Of a stretch of DNA of 64,000 nucleotides, positions 28,133 to 37,974 are shown one piece after another. Source of the stretch: an uncultured Pirellulaceae bacterium (GTDB lineage: Bacteria > Planctomycetota > Planctomycetia > Pirellulales > Pirellulaceae); the NCBI GenBank assembly GCA_905480545.1, contig CAJQQR010000088.1:1-64000 (forward strand), given 5' to 3'. The notes beneath the pieces were generated by a model, which searched no databases, had not been told where the DNA came from, and worked only from the letters and a program-made list of their open reading frames with translations. How positions within the stretch are numbered: position 1 is the first letter of the stretch; each line of letters opens with the position of its first letter. The translations under genes were made by a program, and so were the position numbers.

Positions 28133-29647
28133 TCAAAATCTTAGAAAGAAATAGCAGCCGACAGAGACGATAATGGCGCCCAGAAGATTGAGCACAAAGC
28201 CCTCTTGTGCCATTCGCCGGATCGGGATCTTGCCGGTGGCAAATACGACTGCATTGGGAATGGTCGCAACTGGCAGCATAAACGCGCAGCTGGAGCTAAT
28301 GACGGCAGGAAACATGATTAATCCTGCAGGAATATCATTTTTGATCGCCGCCGCGCTTAAGATCGGCATCAACAAATTCGCAGTCGCGGTATTGCTGGTC
28401 ATTTCAGTTAAAAAAGAGACCACTAATGCGATGGCGAAAATCAGCAAAATGGTTGACATTCCATTGAGGTTTTCGAGGTTGGTCGCGATGGACTCACTAA
28501 GACCGGATTCTTTGAAGGCTTTGCCGAGCGAAATTCCAGCGCCAACGAGAATTAGCATTTCCCAAGGAATTCGACGGGCGGTTGGCCAGTCCAGTAGTTT
28601 CTCACCATTTCCCTTGCCATTGGGTATGCAGAACATCACAATCACCGCAAGAAACGCAACGGATCCATCGGTCACATAGTCGCCAATTTTTTCGCCGTCC
28701 GCCAAATAGTTGAAACAAGGAAGCGAACTCCATCCGCCGAATGGGTCTTTTCTTGTCATCCACAAAATTGCAGTGACAGCGAAAACCAGTAGCGTACGTA
28801 ATTCTTCTTTTCGCCATTTACCATTGGTTGGCATCTGAACGTTTACGTTTGGGTCGACGTTTCGCGTGATCCAAAGCCAAATCGGGAATAGCAGCGCCAA
28901 TGCGATGGGTAGGGCATAGAGCATCCATGTCAAAAACGACATCTCTTCTTGCGTAACCCGTTCGAATTCCTGCATGAATGCCAGATTTGGTGTCGTGCCG
29001 ATTGGCGTCGCCATTCCACCACAGCTTGCTGCATAGGCGATTCCCAGCAGCAATGGAATTGTCAATCGCTTGTCTTTGACCCCATCCAAAACGGCGATCG
29101 CGATAGGCATCATCATCAAAGTGGTGGCTGCATTGGATATCCACATGCTTAATGAAAACGCAGCCAACATAAAACCAAGAACTAAGCGTTTGCCGCCACC
29201 TCCACCACAAAGATTAACCATCGTTAACGCAATTCGTCGATGCGCACCGCTCTTTTCCAGTGCCTGCGATAAAACAAATCCGCCAAAGAGTAACAGGACC
29301 AAATGGTTGCCAAACGATTCGGCAATTTGATTCTTGGTGAGGATTCCGTAGAGTGGAAACGTTGCTAATGGAAGGAGTGACGAAACACCAAAAGGCAGGA
29401 CTTCGAACACCCACCAGATTGCCGTCGCAAGCGTGATTCCCAACGTGATTGCTTGCTGTTTTTCCAGCCCGTACAACCAAAATAGCCAGCCCACGAACAT
29501 CGCAATCAATGGCCCACCCCAAATCAAATGGTCGGTCCAGCTTGGTCGCGTATTCTCAGGTTCAATGTTGTTTTCAGCGGAGTTGTTTTCGCCGATCAAA
29601 CCATCTGCATTCATGTCAGTGTTTGTATCGTCATTGGAATGAGTCAT
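28133..29647 (-). CDS. SLC13/DASS-family sodium:anion (dicarboxylate or sulfate) symporter
   Basis: A 504-residue polytopic membrane protein of the divalent anion:sodium symporter family. The two sodium-site SNT-type motifs are visible as 'SMWISNAATTLMMMPIAIAV' and 'TEMTSNTATANLLMPIL', in the two inverted halves. Further family features are 'VLPFGVSSLLPLATFPLYGI' and 'MATPIGTTPNLAF'. The first 35 residues are acidic, Asn-rich and cytosolic. Family substrates are C4-dicarboxylates, citrate or sulfate; the sequence alone does not decide. It is sodium-driven, in line with the Nqr pump elsewhere in the window. Confidence 0.88.
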   Translation of the reverse strand: MTHSNDDTNTDMNADGLIGENNSAENNIEPENTRPSWTDHLIWGGPLIAMFVGWLFWLYGLEKQQAITLGITLATAIWWVFEVLPFGVSSLLPLATFPLYGILTKNQIAESFGNHLVLLLFGGFVLSQALEKSGAHRRIALTMVNLCGGGGGKRLVLGFMLAAFSLSMWISNAATTLMMMPIAIAVLDGVKDKRLTIPLLLGIAYAASCGGMATPIGTTPNLAFMQEFERVTQEEMSFLTWMLYALPIALALLFPIWLWITRNVDPNVNVQMPTNGKWRKEELRTLLVFAVTAILWMTRKDPFGGWSSLPCFNYLADGEKIGDYVTDGSVAFLAVIVMFCIPNGKGNGEKLLDWPTARRIPWEMLILVGAGISLGKAFKESGLSESIATNLENLNGMSTILLIFAIALVVSFLTEMTSNTATANLLMPILSAAAIKNDIPAGLIMFPAVISSSCAFMLPVATIPNAVVFATGKIPIRRMAQEGFVLNLLGAIIVSVGCYFFLRF

Positions 29648-29815
29648 TCAGCTATTTTGATGAAAGTTGGCTGGGAATGCGACACGAGTTTTGCGTATTG
29701 TGGACGGTTTCGCCAAATCTGAAAATGCACAATTGGGACGTGTGCTAGTTGCGGTGGAACCCGTTGGTCTAACGATACTTGATGATTGCGTCGCCGGAGG
29801 AGCGGCATCACACCA

Positions 29816-29850
29816 AACAAAAACACCATCGCTCAATTTGGGCGATGGTG
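29816..29850 (-). terminator. Intrinsic terminator
   Basis: A perfect 9-bp stem CACCATCGC/GCGATGGTG (29824-29832 and 29842-29850) with a 9-nt loop, followed on the minus strand by TTTTTG. It lies about 95 bp after the stop of the Lys-rich secreted protein gene and would end its transcript before the transporter gene. Confidence 0.8.
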
Positions 29851-29944
29851 TCATGAGATCCATCAAGTTTGATTCTTCTAATGGACTGTGCGTGAAGTAA
29901 GTTGTCACGATTGAGCTTGGATTGGGGAAATCGTGCGAACGATT

Positions 29945-30499
29945 TTACTTGTCGCCGTCCGCTTTTTTGTCCTTCGCTTTTTTGTCGGAATTCTTCTTTT
30001 TGCCTTTACCCTTACCGGCATTTTTCCGGGGCTTTGGAAGAGAGCTTTTTTGCTCGTCGGTGAGAAGTTTTTCAATTGCTTCACGATTTGATTTTTGCAA
30101 CGACTGCATTTTCTTTTGCAGCTCTTTCATTTTCGACATTGCAGAGTCGTCAATCTTCGCAGCTTTGTTGACTTCAGCTTGAATGTCTTTCCATTTTTTA
30201 CCCTCGGCACGTGCAGCTTTCATCGCCGCTCCACGGGCTTTGCGTTGTTCAGGTGTCAGGAGTGACTGTGATTCTTTCCGAAGTGCTTGCATTTCGCCAA
30301 CGAACTTTTTTGTCATCTCGGCGATTTTTGTTTTTTGCTCAGCCGTAAATTCAACCTTCTTGAATCTTGCCATCAATTGGTTGGAAATCTGTTTTCCGCC
30401 CGCCTGATTTCGTTTCTTCTTGGTGTCATCCTGGGCGCCTGCCGAAGTCGCGACACAGACGGTTAACGCAATTGTTAACGCAGAATTTAAAAATTTCAT
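29945..30499 (-). CDS. Small secreted Lys-rich helical protein
   Basis: A 184-residue protein with a clear signal peptide (cleavage near 'TSAGAQDD'). The mature part is helical and very basic. It carries 'FTAEQKTKIAEMTKKF' and 'LLTPEQRKAR', resembling the LTxxQ-type motifs of small periplasmic Spy/CpxP-like proteins, and the C terminus is a Lys/Gly/Asp tail (KNAGKGKGKKKNSDKKAKDKK). Planctomycetes encode many such small proteins; a chaperone or stress role is possible but not shown. It has its own terminator. Confidence 0.75.
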   Translation of the reverse strand: MKFLNSALTIALTVCVATSAGAQDDTKKKRNQAGGKQISNQLMARFKKVEFTAEQKTKIAEMTKKFVGEMQALRKESQSLLTPEQRKARGAAMKAARAEGKKWKDIQAEVNKAAKIDDSAMSKMKELQKKMQSLQKSNREAIEKLLTDEQKSSLPKPRKNAGKGKGKKKNSDKKAKDKKADGDK

Positions 30500-30725
30500 T
30501 CGAACCCTGTAATTTCAAGAATTGAGGAGTGAGGTGTTTATTAAACCCTCATGATATTCGCCTGCGAGTTGAAACTCAAACGTTTGATGATCCAATCAAC
30601 GCATGGATGTCCGTTTTTTTAAAAAAATTAAGAGAACGGGTCATCTGTTTCACATGGAATTCGCGGATGGTATGATCCACATTCCGAAATTACGGGTTCC
30701 CGTCAGATCCTTAAATACAAAATCG

Positions 30726-32777
30726 ATGAAGATAAAATTAATCTCAATTTTCGTATCCTCGCTGCTCTTTTGCCTGGCTTCTACCGCTGCCGACAAACGC
30801 CCCAACATTCTTTTCATCATGTCGGATGACCACGGCTATCAAGCGATCAGTGCATACGGCAGCAAGGTAAACAAGACACCGAATATCGATCGGATTGCCA
30901 ATGCAGGTATGCGATTTGACCGCTGTTTTGTGACCAATTCGATTTGCGGTCCGTCCCGTGCGGTGATTTTGACCGGGAAATACAGTCATCTTAATGGGTT
31001 TGCGACAAACGGAAATCGCTTCAACGGCGAGCAGCAACATGTCGGGAAGTTGCTGCAGACAGCGGGTTATCAAACCGCGGTTGTTGGCAAGTGGCACTTG
31101 GGTACGACGCCGACTGGATTCGACTACTATCACGTGCTGAAAGGGCAGGGGCCTTACTACAATCCGCCGATGCTGACATCCGACGGCCCGATCAATCACA
31201 CTGGCTACACGACCGATATCATCACCGATGAAGCTTTGAAATGGCTGAAGGATAAACGCGATCCTGACAAACCGTTTTATCTGATGTACCAGCACAAGGC
31301 TCCGCATCGCAATTGGCAGCCCGGACCAAAGTACATCGACAAATACAACGACGTTACTATCCCTGAACCAGAAACTCTGTATGACGACTACTCAGGGCGT
31401 GGTCCAGCGGCCAAGAGCCAAGCCATGACGGTCGATCGGCACCTGAGCGAACACGATCTCAAGCTTTCTAAACAAAACGCGCGGTTTACACCGGAGCAAC
31501 AAAGGGTTTGGGATAAAGCCTATGGCAAAAAGAACCAGGAATTCAAAGCCGCGAAACTTGAAGGCAAAGCACTGACTCAGTGGAAATATCAGCGTTACGC
31601 AAAAGACTATCTCAGGTGCATTGATTCGGTTGATGAAAACGTTGGTCGTGTTTTGGACTATCTGGAAGAAACAGGTTTGGACGAGAACACGATCGTCATC
31701 TACACCTCAGACCAAGGGTGGTATTTAGGCGAACATGGCTGGTACGACAAACGCTGGATGTATGAGGAGTCATTTCGAACACCTTGCATTGTGAAATGGC
31801 CCGGCGTTACTCAACCCGGTTCATCTAACATGTCCTTGTCTATGAATCTTGATTTTGCGGAAACGTTCTTGGAAATTGCGAATGCTCAAATCCCCGACGA
31901 TATGCAGGGAAAGAGTTTGGTTCCGATCCTAAAAGGAAAAGAACCGGCCGATTGGCGGAAGAGTGTCTACTATCGTTATTACGAATATCCCGGAGCACAT
32001 TCCGTCCGCAAGCATTATGGTGTCAGAAATAGTCGCTTCAAACTGATTCACTTCTACGAACCAGATCTCAACGAATGGGAGTTGTTTGATCTGCAGAGCG
32101 ATCCAAACGAACTTCGAAGCGTTTACGCGGCGCCGGGTTACGAGAACGTCGTTAAAGAAATGAAGGCGGAACTGGATCGACTTCAGACGTTATACAAGGA
32201 CGATGGTTCAGTCGTGAATTTCAACGCTGCCAAAGCTCGCAAAGTGAAGCTTCGACTCGTCAAGGAAACCGGCGAAAAGAGTCTGGACGCGAAAGGCATG
32301 GCAATTTCGACTTTTGCCACCACTGAAAAACTCGATCCGTCGCAAAAACCATTGACGTTGGGCGGTTGGTGTAAAGCAGATCGAAGCCACGGCGTTTTGA
32401 TTTCTCAAGGCGGAGGTTCACTCGGCTATACGCTTTCGCTTGAAAATGGGATTCCGACGTTTATCACGCGAAATCAGGGTGTGCTACGGAAAGTCGAAGG
32501 GAAGGAAACGAATGTCACCGATTGGACGCACCTGGCGGTCACTGTCAATCCGGATGGCGAAGCGCAGCTTTACGTAAATGGATCCGAAAGTGGAGCGTCC
32601 AAATATGTTGGACTGATTTCAAACAAGCCGGCTGACCAGCTATCGATTGCTGCGGATGCCGGGAACCTGGTCGGGGAATATGACAAGAAAAATGGGATTG
32701 TGGGACAGATAAAAGATATTCGCCTGTATTGGGGCGTGCTGGGGAGAAAGGCATTACGGAAATGGGCAACAAAATGA
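30726..32777 (+). CDS. Secreted formylglycine-dependent sulfatase with C-terminal LamG domain
   Basis: A type I sulfatase of about 683 residues from the chosen ATG, which opens a signal peptide ([19 protein letters not shown]); an upstream in-frame ATG at 30603 adds 41 implausible residues. The N-terminal metal site '[19 protein letters not shown]' and the signature 'SICGPSRA', whose C74 would become formylglycine, are intact, as are 'VGKWHLG' and '[17 protein letters not shown]'. From about residue 520 to the end lies a LamG/concanavalin-like domain. It removes sulfate esters from a glycan in the periplasm; an anaerobic or FGE-type maturase must be encoded elsewhere. The stop overlaps the next gene by 4 bp. 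Confidence 0.92.
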   Translation: MKIKLISIFVSSLLFCLASTAADKRPNILFIMSDDHGYQAISAYGSKVNKTPNIDRIANAGMRFDRCFVTNSICGPSRAVILTGKYSHLNGFATNGNRFNGEQQHVGKLLQTAGYQTAVVGKWHLGTTPTGFDYYHVLKGQGPYYNPPMLTSDGPINHTGYTTDIITDEALKWLKDKRDPDKPFYLMYQHKAPHRNWQPGPKYIDKYNDVTIPEPETLYDDYSGRGPAAKSQAMTVDRHLSEHDLKLSKQNARFTPEQQRVWDKAYGKKNQEFKAAKLEGKALTQWKYQRYAKDYLRCIDSVDENVGRVLDYLEETGLDENTIVIYTSDQGWYLGEHGWYDKRWMYEESFRTPCIVKWPGVTQPGSSNMSLSMNLDFAETFLEIANAQIPDDMQGKSLVPILKGKEPADWRKSVYYRYYEYPGAHSVRKHYGVRNSRFKLIHFYEPDLNEWELFDLQSDPNELRSVYAAPGYENVVKEMKAELDRLQTLYKDDGSVVNFNAAKARKVKLRLVKETGEKSLDAKGMAISTFATTEKLDPSQKPLTLGGWCKADRSHGVLISQGGGSLGYTLSLENGIPTFITRNQGVLRKVEGKETNVTDWTHLAVTVNPDGEAQLYVNGSESGASKYVGLISNKPADQLSIAADAGNLVGEYDKKNGIVGQIKDIRLYWGVLGRKALRKWATK

Positions 32778-33592
32778 TTCAATCAAGGCACAACGGGCGT
32801 GCGGCGAGCCAGTGTGTTTTCGTCGCAATATTCTGCTTTCTGGGCGTTTGGCCAGTCGGTTTCTTTCCAGAAAAAACAGCATGCTCGCAAGATAGGAAAT
32901 CGAGTACCGAATCGAACTCGATTCGTGCGAAAAAGAATTCGTCTCAAAAGGACGGACAATCCGATTCTTCCAAACCTAAGTCCGAGATCGGAGCTCAAAT
33001 CAGACTCTTTAACGGAAAAGATCTGTCTGGATTAAAGGTTTTGGAGAAGAGTTATTTCGACGGTCATGGAAAGATTTTGGTCAAAGAGGGCGCGTTGGTC
33101 ATCGATAAGGGGATGCCCGGAAGCGGGATCGCAATCGATCCGAAGGTCTTTAAAAACTTACCCAAGATGAATTATGAAATCCGTTTCGATGCAAAGCGGA
33201 TCGAGGGTGACGATTTTTTTTGTGGACTTACTTTTCCTGTCAATGATTCTTATTGCACGATGATTCTTGGCGGTTGGGGCGGCGGCGCGATAGGTCTTTC
33301 GAATATTGATACCATGTCCGCGATTGAAAATGAAACGTCAACGCATGAGGATTTCAAGAATAATGTTTGGTATCACATTCGTTTGAAAGTGACGAATGAA
33401 AAGATTAGTGCGACTCTCCAAGAGGAAAAGGGAAAGGAGCAGAAAGAGCTGTTTTCGGTTGTGACCAATGACCACAAGTTTGACATTTGGTGGGAACAGG
33501 AACCAGCCCGCCCGCTTGGATTTACGACATGGAGCACAAAAGCCGCGTTTCGCAACATCGTATTGATCCCCGTCTCTAAAAAGAAAAAGTAA
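32774..33592 (+). CDS. DUF1080 (3-keto-disaccharide hydrolase-like) secreted protein
   Basis: About 272 residues, starting at the ATG that overlaps the sulfatase stop (ATGA); upstream in-frame ATGs at 32729 and 32762 also exist. A hydrophobic export segment ([17 protein letters not shown]) is followed by a low-complexity Ser/Lys linker and then a concanavalin-like beta-sandwich with '[20 protein letters not shown]', the usual opening of DUF1080, and '[10 protein letters not shown]'. Some DUF1080 members cleave 3-keto-glycosides. Tight coupling with the sulfatase suggests action on the same glycan. Confidence 0.8.
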   Translation: MIQSRHNGRAASQCVFVAIFCFLGVWPVGFFPEKTACSQDRKSSTESNSIRAKKNSSQKDGQSDSSKPKSEIGAQIRLFNGKDLSGLKVLEKSYFDGHGKILVKEGALVIDKGMPGSGIAIDPKVFKNLPKMNYEIRFDAKRIEGDDFFCGLTFPVNDSYCTMILGGWGGGAIGLSNIDTMSAIENETSTHEDFKNNVWYHIRLKVTNEKISATLQEEKGKEQKELFSVVTNDHKFDIWWEQEPARPLGFTTWSTKAAFRNIVLIPVSKKKK

Positions 33593-33605
33593 CGCTTGCG
33601 AGGTG

Positions 33606-33657
33606 AATAAACGAATCGTATTCAAAGCAATCGATTCGATTTATTAAAATCTTTTTG
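33606..33657 (+). terminator. Probable intrinsic terminator after the sulfatase operon
   Basis: AATAAACGAATCG (33606-33618) pairs with CGATTCG-A-TTTATT (33632-33645), with one bulge, and is followed by AAAATCTTTTT. It lies 14 bp after the DUF1080 stop. The stem is A/T-rich, so strength is uncertain. Confidence 0.55.
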
Positions 33658-34315
33658 ATCACGATCATTCGGATCCACGTCAATTTTCTTCAGCAACAAT
33701 TTAAGCGTTGCATGTCGTTCCTTTGCTTGCTCTGTCTGAAACCCTGATATGAGTCCAATCCTCAGCTCACACTTGCCCTTATTCTTTAATTGAAAATGCG
33801 TTATTTGTTGTGGGATCAACTCAATTCCAGCAACAACACAGTGTTGGTTTTGATGGCAACGTATTTCTTCAGCGCCGTGTTATCGGTAAAGAAGTTCTTG
33901 GATTGATTAAACGCTTTTTTGTGAAACCATCTCACGAAATGAATTTGCGACGGCGAGTTTTTGATTAGGGTTAAACTGCAATTCCCTTTTTGTTGTTCTG
34001 AAATAAAGTTCATGAACGTCGTCAAAAGAATCGAATTCGACCACCAGGATTTCATGGCAGGCAGGCACGGTTAATCGGGACATCGTTTCGAACGGTGCCA
34101 TTTGTGAAGCTCTGAAAAGGCATGCGATGAAGGTACAAGCGGTTTAATTTTGAATCATTGCTTGTTTTCGTTTTGCGAGCATTGTTGTGGGGGAAGAGGG
34201 ACCCTGCTTTTCCGGTTTAAACGGTGCGATTACCGCCATGATTTCTAACGGGTACATGTCCAGTTGTTTGTAACCAATTACATTTTCTCATTTCAATGAT
34301 CAGGTATCGATTTAG
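33658..34315. other. Intergenic region with possible minus-strand gene remnants
   Basis: Short minus-strand frames at 33622-33819, 33816-34055 and 33907-34101 overlap or abut and have partly protein-like sequence (for example 'ELRIGLISGFQTEQAKERH' and 'VVEFDSFDDVHELYFRTTKR'). They could be pieces of one frameshifted small gene. No family was recognised and no start has a good ribosome binding site. Confidence 0.3.
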
Positions 34316-34347
34316 CAAAAAAAGGGACTGGTGATTACCAGTCCCTT
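34316..34347 (-). terminator. Strong intrinsic terminator
   Basis: A perfect 10-bp stem AGGGACTGGT/ACCAGTCCCT (34323-34332 and 34337-34346) with loop GATT, followed on the minus strand by an uninterrupted T tract. It ends the transcript of the ThuA/dehydrogenase gene, whose stop lies about 100 bp to the right. Confidence 0.92.
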
Positions 34348-34443
34348 ACGGTTCGTGTCGGTCGCGATGTGTATCCACCGATTCGATGTAGAATGATTCA
34401 ATCGACAGGGTTACGGATCGGGGAAATCACTTGAGGCAATCGT

Positions 34444-37400
34444 TCACTCCAATTCTAGCAATCGCTCTAGCGCTTTTTCTGCTTCAGGAACGTTTTTGAA
34501 GAAGTCGAATGCTCGCATGAAACGAGGCGATTCCGCTTCGGAGACCTTGCCACTGAGCAGGATGTCAGCGAGCAAGCTTGGCGTTCTTCTTGCTCGGCTA
34601 CGCCATACGATGTCCTTCACCGCGGCATCGGTCATCGGCTTCTTGTTCGCTTTCATGAAGCCTTCAAGGCACGCATCCCAATTTCCTCTAGCCGCGATTC
34701 CGAGAGCCTCCAAATACCAACGATCTTTGCCATCGTGCTGATTCGCAAGTGCTACCCACAGTTCGACAGCTTTGTTTGATTTCTGTCCGTTCAAGGCAAC
34801 CGCACATTCGCGACGAACTTGAGGCGAAGAATCGTTCACCAATTTCGATACAACTTCCAGTGTGTTGACACGATCATCTTGCCGGGCCAAACGCAATGCG
34901 ACGATCCGGAGGTTTGGATTTTCGTCTTTGATCGCTGCCGCCAAAAACTTGTTTGGGTCAGGGAAAATTTTTCCTGCCAACCAGGTTGCACGTGCTTTGA
35001 TCCGGGGATTAGCGTCGTCCATTAGTTTTGAAAGTGGGATCAATGCGTTGGTTCCCATCTTTTTTAATTCGGTAAAAGCAATAAAGCGGGCCGCCATATT
35101 GGGGCTCTTCAATGCTTCGCAGCAAGAATTCGCCGAAGAAAAATCATAATTTGGTACTGAATACTTTGATCCTTCGGGAGCCAATCGGAAAATCCGCCCA
35201 CGATCCAGGTCGCCCATTCCATGGCCGCCGACGCCTGGGTCGTACCAGTCTGCGACGAACAGTGATCCATCAGGTGCAACGCAAACATCAGATGGTCGAA
35301 ACCATTTGTCACGTGCGCCAGAGAGAACGTTGTCAATTGATGCGGTGTAACCAGCACCCGAATCTTTAACGGGATAAGCTCGGACGATGTTGGGCCCGGC
35401 ATCACAATGAATCACCTGATTGTGAAAACGCTTGGGAAGCAAATTTCCTTCGTAGACGCAAATTCCGGTTGGTGATCCAGCGCCCGTTTGCAGTAAATTC
35501 GGAACAACGCCCGGATCGTTCAAGTGCCAGTGTCGAAGAGGGATTTCCGACTCAATGTTGGCTCGCTTGTCCTGCCAACCGGCGCCTGTCAGTTCGTCTT
35601 TGTAACCGTAATTTCCAAACTCCATCACAAAATTGATTCGGACGCCTTTGTTTCCGTCGTCGTCATTATCGCTTTGCCAAAGCGTTCCATACGAATCGAT
35701 ATTCACTTCCCAGTTGTTTCGGAAATTCCAGCCGAGTGTTTCGAATTCTGAGCCGTCCAAATTGCATCGGAAAACCATTCCTTCTTGGTAAGGTTTGCGA
35801 GAGCTGTTTACCACGTTGCCAGATTTATCAACAATCGGATCGCCGTTTGCATCTTTGATTTGTTTTCCCGCGTTTCCGAAGTTGAAGTACAGTTTTCCGT
35901 CCGGCCCGAAAACAAATGCGTGAATTCCGTGGTCATGTTGCGTTCCGGAAATTCCAGTGAACATTACTCTTTTTTCATCAGCTTTCAGGTCACCGTCTGT
36001 GTCGGTGAAAACCCAAACTTTGTCCTTTGCTGAGACGATCGCCTGAGTTCCTTTACCTGAGGCAGTTGGCAGGACACAAATTCCATGAACCGAGTCGATT
36101 TCTTTACCCTGGTAAAAGACGGTAAATTTTTCAGCTTTTCCATCAAGGTCATTGTCTTCGCAGATCACAATGCGATCGCCTTCTGGACGCTTACCGTTGT
36201 GGCGTCGATAGTTCACAATCTCGCAAGCCCAGACACGACCCAAGTGGTCGATATCGAGATTGCTAAGGCTCATGATGTTGGGTTCGGCCGCGAACAGGGT
36301 GGCGTCGAGTCCTTCGGCAACATCAAGTCCTGTCAACGCGTTGTCAGCGCTGCGATCAGCATCATCGAAGCGAATCGTTTCTGAGTTGATGCGAGGCGCC
36401 TTGGCAAAAAGTTGGAATTGGACGCTGGTGCTTTCACCGCAGGTGCCCTGATCCGTTCCTCCGTTGTCCAAACCTCCCATGGCTTGAAATCGTTTGAATT
36501 TGTGATTTGCTGGAAGTTGATAATGGATGATTGAAACAGCGTGGGTGCCAATCCCATTTTCGTAACTCTTGCCATCCACCTGAAGCGGTTGCCCCGAGCA
36601 GTTTTTATTCAGTTTTACCGAGCCGAAGCCACTTTTGGCCGACTTCCATTTCATGTCAGTCAACGAAACGGTGGTGTCGCCAACTAGTTTGGGTTCGATC
36701 CAATTTGCCCAATCGCAGCCGAATCCGTTTCCGCCATCGGTGACAACGAGCCACAGATTTTGCTTGCCCGCGATGTCCGCATCAATATTTACGGAGTGAC
36801 CCGGCGTCTTTTTTGTAATCGTTTTGCTGGTGTAAAACGGCTTGGGCGCATTGCCTTTTGGTCCCCGCTTCATTTTTCCTGCCTTTGAGACTTTAGCCTT
36901 TAAAGCCGGCAGGTTGATGCGATTTCGAATGGACTCTCGGTCAAACTTCGATGGTTGCGGGTAATCTTGATTTTCTTCCAGCTCGTTCATTGTGACAGGA
37001 CTTTCCATAGTGCCGCCAACACCGTTGCCTGGGACATCGCCTTTGGCCGTCCAAACAATGGCGTTCAGAACGATCTTGCGAAAGTTTGGATCGCCCCAAT
37101 TCCAATGAAAGTGACCACCAGTGAAACCGAATCCTCGACTACCGTTTTCATTCTCGGTACACCATGCGACATGCTGCGCTTCCTTGCGATCCATGACCGC
37201 AGCGCGGACGTTAGGGTTACCGCTGTGGGCTCCATCCGGTCGACGCAATGTTTCTGGTCCGGGCATCGCTGTGAGAATCGGCGTTACGTTTTTCATCCCC
37301 TCTCGAAATCGCATGTGGTAATACCACTCGTCATTGATCTTAAACGGCTTCACACCTTGGGTGATTGGGTGCTTGGGGAGTTTTGCAAATTCGGCGGTCC

Positions 37401-37890
37401 AATGCGGGTTTACAGACCAATGAGGTTCAAAGTATCCGCCGATCCAATCGATGAACGCATCGCCATTTTTCCCCTTTGTGGTTTCTACGCCGTAATGCAA
37501 ACAAACGACTCCACACCCTTGCTTCATCAATTTGTTGACGGTGTCCAAGTGCGGATTAGCTGGATGCCGGCCGCCCCCGTCTGCGTACATGATAATCGTT
37601 GCCGCGCCATCGAAAACGGACTCATCATCGGGCCAGCCGTTTTGATGTACTTCGCAAACGTAATCAGGCATTGCTTTTTGCAGTCGCATCGCGAGGAGTT
37701 TGCAGCCTGCGTAATGTTCGTGGGAACCATAGCCATGACTCTTATTTCCGGCGACGAAAACAATCTTCTTTTTTTCGAGTCGAGTGCCTTTTTTCGTAGA
37801 GTTATTTTCGTTCGCGTTGACTTGATTAAAAATCAATGTCGCGAAAAAAATCGCAAATAGCATTGCATGGGGCCTTGCTGTTGGGCGCAT
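34444..37890 (-). CDS. ThuA / NPCBM / PVC-type dehydrogenase protein with HEAT-like repeats
   Basis: An exported protein of about 1148 residues. The ATG at 37888-37890 is chosen because AGGAGAA lies just upstream and a signal peptide follows (MRPTARPHAMLFAIFFATLIF). Domains in order: ThuA-like glutamine-amidotransferase fold (about 40-280; 'KKIVFVAGNKSHGYGSHEHY', 'GVVCLHYGVE'); an NPCBM module (about 350-490; 'LVVTDGGNGFGCDWANW', 'YENGIGTHAVSIIHYQLP'); a PVC-type dehydrogenase propeller (about 510-960; 'LDATLFAAEPNIMSLSNLDI', 'GDLDRGRIFRLAPEG'); and HEAT-like repeats to the end. The C-terminal haem-binding domain that usually follows is absent. Probable role: periplasmic carbohydrate oxidation; the substrate is unknown. 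Confidence 0.9.
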   Translation of the reverse strand: MRPTARPHAMLFAIFFATLIFNQVNANENNSTKKGTRLEKKKIVFVAGNKSHGYGSHEHYAGCKLLAMRLQKAMPDYVCEVHQNGWPDDESVFDGAATIIMYADGGGRHPANPHLDTVNKLMKQGCGVVCLHYGVETTKGKNGDAFIDWIGGYFEPHWSVNPHWTAEFAKLPKHPITQGVKPFKINDEWYYHMRFREGMKNVTPILTAMPGPETLRRPDGAHSGNPNVRAAVMDRKEAQHVAWCTENENGSRGFGFTGGHFHWNWGDPNFRKIVLNAIVWTAKGDVPGNGVGGTMESPVTMNELEENQDYPQPSKFDRESIRNRINLPALKAKVSKAGKMKRGPKGNAPKPFYTSKTITKKTPGHSVNIDADIAGKQNLWLVVTDGGNGFGCDWANWIEPKLVGDTTVSLTDMKWKSAKSGFGSVKLNKNCSGQPLQVDGKSYENGIGTHAVSIIHYQLPANHKFKRFQAMGGLDNGGTDQGTCGESTSVQFQLFAKAPRINSETIRFDDADRSADNALTGLDVAEGLDATLFAAEPNIMSLSNLDIDHLGRVWACEIVNYRRHNGKRPEGDRIVICEDNDLDGKAEKFTVFYQGKEIDSVHGICVLPTASGKGTQAIVSAKDKVWVFTDTDGDLKADEKRVMFTGISGTQHDHGIHAFVFGPDGKLYFNFGNAGKQIKDANGDPIVDKSGNVVNSSRKPYQEGMVFRCNLDGSEFETLGWNFRNNWEVNIDSYGTLWQSDNDDDGNKGVRINFVMEFGNYGYKDELTGAGWQDKRANIESEIPLRHWHLNDPGVVPNLLQTGAGSPTGICVYEGNLLPKRFHNQVIHCDAGPNIVRAYPVKDSGAGYTASIDNVLSGARDKWFRPSDVCVAPDGSLFVADWYDPGVGGHGMGDLDRGRIFRLAPEGSKYSVPNYDFSSANSCCEALKSPNMAARFIAFTELKKMGTNALIPLSKLMDDANPRIKARATWLAGKIFPDPNKFLAAAIKDENPNLRIVALRLARQDDRVNTLEVVSKLVNDSSPQVRRECAVALNGQKSNKAVELWVALANQHDGKDRWYLEALGIAARGNWDACLEGFMKANKKPMTDAAVKDIVWRSRARRTPSLLADILLSGKVSEAESPRFMRAFDFFKNVPEAEKALERLLELE

Positions 37891-37974
37891 TAAATTCTCC
37901 TTAAAGTACGAGGTGGGATTGATCCGTTTCATTCAGATCTATTTTGACCAACTGAAGCTTGGGAAGAAAGCGGA

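Noticed and set aside
36955..37860. 301-codon plus-strand frame
   Set aside because: Antisense to the ThuA domain region; an artefact of codon bias in the real gene.
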